Source: Pseudomonas fluorescens (GTDB lineage: Bacteria; Pseudomonadota; Gammaproteobacteria; Pseudomonadales; Pseudomonadaceae). Taken from it: 64,000 nucleotides of DNA. This document shows positions 62,645 to 64,000 of the stretch, piece after piece. The notes under the pieces are model-generated. The model had not been told where the DNA came from. It searched no databases and saw only the letters and a program-made list of their open reading frames with translations. The position numbers were made by a program, and so were the translations under genes. The DNA lies in assembly GCF_001708445.1 (NCBI RefSeq), contig NZ_CP015637.1:5767001-5831000 (forward strand), written 5' to 3'. The number at the start of each line of letters is the position of its first letter. Position 1 is the stretch's first letter.

Positions 62645-63184
62645 ATGAGCAAGTACACCACGCAGTTCAAGCTATCTGCCATCACCGCTTTCCTTGAGCG
62701 AGGCCGAGGGTTTCGCCGGGTCGCCGCTCAATTTCAAATGGACCCCACCTTGCTTCGTCGTTGGGTCGAGGCTTATCGATTACACGGTGAGGCCAGCTTG
62801 AGCAGTACCGGCCAGCGTTACAGTGCCTTGTTCAAGTTCTCTGTTCTACGGTGCATGTGGGATGACTCCCTTTCCTTGCGCCGCGCAGCGGCGCTTTTCA
62901 ACTTGGGGGATTCCACTCAGGTGGGCAGATGGCAACAGCAGTATTACAGTGGCGGTATTGAAGCCCTGGAGTCAGGGAAAAGAGGACTGAGCACCGCTAT
63001 GCCTAAACCACCTGCTAAACCACGCAAAACCGCTGCCCCACTCACCAGCCCTGAGCCTGAGCACAAGACGTTACTTGATGAGCTCCAATACCTACGGATG
63101 GAGAACGCTTATCTAAAAAAGCTTGGGGAGTTAGGCGAGGCGGTGATGAGGCGGGAGAAAGAACAGAAGAAAAAGCCCGATTAG
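62645..63184 (+). CDS. Transposase OrfA (two-HTH, IS150 type)
   Basis: A 179-residue DNA-binding part of the IS transposase: MSKYTTQFKLSAITAFLERG, first HTH (about 8-50; FRRVAAQFQMDPTLLRRWV), second HTH (about 60-110; LSLRRAAALFNLGDSTQVGRW), a Pro/Lys linker, and a leucine-zipper helix (about 140-165; LDELQYLRMENAYLKKLGEL) that spans the frameshift site A_AAA_AAG (63115-63121). The frame stays open to the left of ATG 62645, but that part is IS end and REP. Confidence 0.92.
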   Translation: MSKYTTQFKLSAITAFLERGRGFRRVAAQFQMDPTLLRRWVEAYRLHGEASLSSTGQRYSALFKFSVLRCMWDDSLSLRRAAALFNLGDSTQVGRWQQQYYSGGIEALESGKRGLSTAMPKPPAKPRKTAAPLTSPEPEHKTLLDELQYLRMENAYLKKLGELGEAVMRREKEQKKKPD

Positions 63185-64000
63185 TCAGTGAGCTTAAGCA
63201 ACACTTTCCCTTGCGTGACTTGCTCAAGCTAGTGAGCCTTGCGCGAAGTACGTACTACTACCAACTCAAGGCGATGGGCGTTGCGGACCGACTTTCCTCG
63301 ATCAAAGCTTCTATCCAGACCATCCAAAACGAGCATAAGGGCCGCTTTGGTTACCGTCGGATGACGCTAGAACTACGTAAAGAAAGATCGCTGATCAACG
63401 GTAAAACGGTACGACGACTGATGGGGGAGCTGGGTCTGAAATGCACGGTGCGGCCTAAGAAATACAGGTCGTATAAAGGGCCGATGGGCGAAGTGTCGCC
63501 CAACACCTTGGCTCGTCAGTTCGAGGCTGAGCAACCGAATCAGAAATGGGTGACGGATGTCACCGAGTTCAAAGTGGCCGGCAAAAAGCTGTACTTGTCC
63601 CCAGTTTTGGACTTGTACAACGGAGAAATCGTGGCCTATCAGACGGCAATACGTCCCCAATATGCCTTGGTGGGCGAGATGCTGGAAAAAGCTATTGAAG
63701 GCTTACCTGAGGGCGGCAAGCCAATGCTGCATTCAGATCAAGGCTGGCACTATCGATATCCAAAGTACCGGGAGAGGCTAGAAAAAGCAGGGCTGGAGCA
63801 AAGCATGTCACGCAAAGGAAACTGCCATGACAACGCCACAATGGAGAGTTTCTTCGGCACGCTGAAGTCAGAGTTCTACTATCGGGAAAGCTTTGAAAGC
63901 GTGGAGCAGTTGCAAGCGGGGCTGGATGAGTACATCCATTACTACAACCATAAGCGAATCAAAGTGAAGCTTGGCGGACTGAGCCCTGTAGCGTACAGGA
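63121..64000 (+). CDS. Transposase OrfB, made by -1 frameshift (partial, cut by window end)
   Basis: Read from the slippery site in the -1 frame, no stop occurs to base 64000. The conceptual product has the IS3-type HTH_21 region (NEHKGRFGYRRMTLELR) and an rve DDE core: first Asp in WVTDVTEF, second in HSDQGWHY, Glu in NATMESFFGTLKSEFYY. The end, KLGGLSPVAYR, is close to a usual C terminus, so only a few residues are missing. No good independent start is seen, so OrfAB is expected as a fusion. Confidence 0.88.

Larger units (their letters stand above)
62600..64000 (+). mobile_element. IS3-family (IS150 group) insertion sequence, right end outside window
   Basis: Left end about base 62600 (TGCGCCCCAGAAGTTGGACA), the orfA gene, an A6G slippery site, and orfB in the -1 frame with a DDE core, running off the window. 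OrfA with two HTH units is the mark of the IS150 group. It has entered next to a REP downstream of oprG. The right end and any target duplication cannot be seen. Confidence 0.9.

Noticed and set aside
63557..63781. Small open frame inside the IS
   Set aside because: It lies out of frame inside the DDE region of orfB and has no domain; orfB is continuous across it.

Overview
The window is a piece of a Pseudomonas chromosome, almost certainly from the P. fluorescens group. Three things point there: high-GC dense coding, gene order matching known Pseudomonas blocks (miaB-phoH-ybeY-corC-lnt; hemL-thiE-thiD-ladS; eatR/exaC/eat/eutBC next to mpl-ubiX; xseB-ispA-dxs; nrdR-rib-nusB-thiL; the thioredoxin/zinc/oprG block), and many REP/REPIN palindromes of the kind abundant in fluorescent pseudomonads. 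No rRNA, tRNA or CRISPR array was seen.

Layout. 1-7.4 kb: envelope and RNA housekeeping (ElyC-like protein, Lnt, CorC, YbeY, PhoH, MiaB, DUF1820). 7.5-15.6 kb: Sel1-repeat protein, HemL, ThiE, ThiD, the hybrid kinase LadS and an AidB-like acyl-CoA dehydrogenase. 15.9-17.7 kb: MerR regulator, quinone reductase-like flavoprotein, YcaC-like hydrolase. 17.8-24.1 kb: an eight-gene membrane-stress-type operon (YjfI/DUF2170, PspA, rhomboid protease, K+ channel with RCK-like domain, YjfK/DUF2491, YjfL/DUF350, YjfM/DUF1190, YjfC glutathionylspermidine-synthase-like ATP-grasp). It sits behind a promoter flanked by two identical perfect palindromes and is the most interesting system here. 24.5-28.4 kb: S24 regulator, Ppa, MtfA, DedA, GNAT. 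28.5-36 kb: ethanolamine catabolism (EutC, EutB, permease, aldehyde dehydrogenase, divergent sigma-54 activator) with a visible sigma-54 promoter. 36-38.4 kb: Mpl, UbiX and a YceK-like lipoprotein.

38.4-42.7 kb is an accessory island. It holds a 5'-truncated Rhs tip carrying an ADP-ribosyltransferase-like toxin, a string of small AT-rich immunity-like genes, a decayed copy of one of them, and a Fic/DUF4172 protein with a perfect inverted repeat in front of it. 42.7-50 kb: XseB, IspA, Dxs (isoprenoids), BtuB, BtuF, RibA. 50-55.5 kb: a convergent-to-ribA nrdR-ribD-ribE-ribBA-ribH-nusB-thiL operon. 55.6-58.4 kb: YbaY-like lipoprotein, methyltransferase, CnoX, hypothetical. 58.5-62.5 kb: a zinc-related block (His-rich DUF2796, ABC pair, DUF3299) followed by OprG/OmpW. 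62.6 kb to the end: an IS150-group IS3-family element inserted next to a REP and running off the window.

How it fits together. Several blocks converge on the envelope: lipoprotein acylation, PspA-type membrane maintenance, outer-membrane receptors and metal handling. Others form cofactor routes: thiamine (ThiE, ThiD, ThiL), riboflavin (RibA, B, D, E, H), haem (HemL) and isoprenoids. REP/REPIN sequences of at least three sequence types occupy many intergenic gaps and have been a target for at least one IS.
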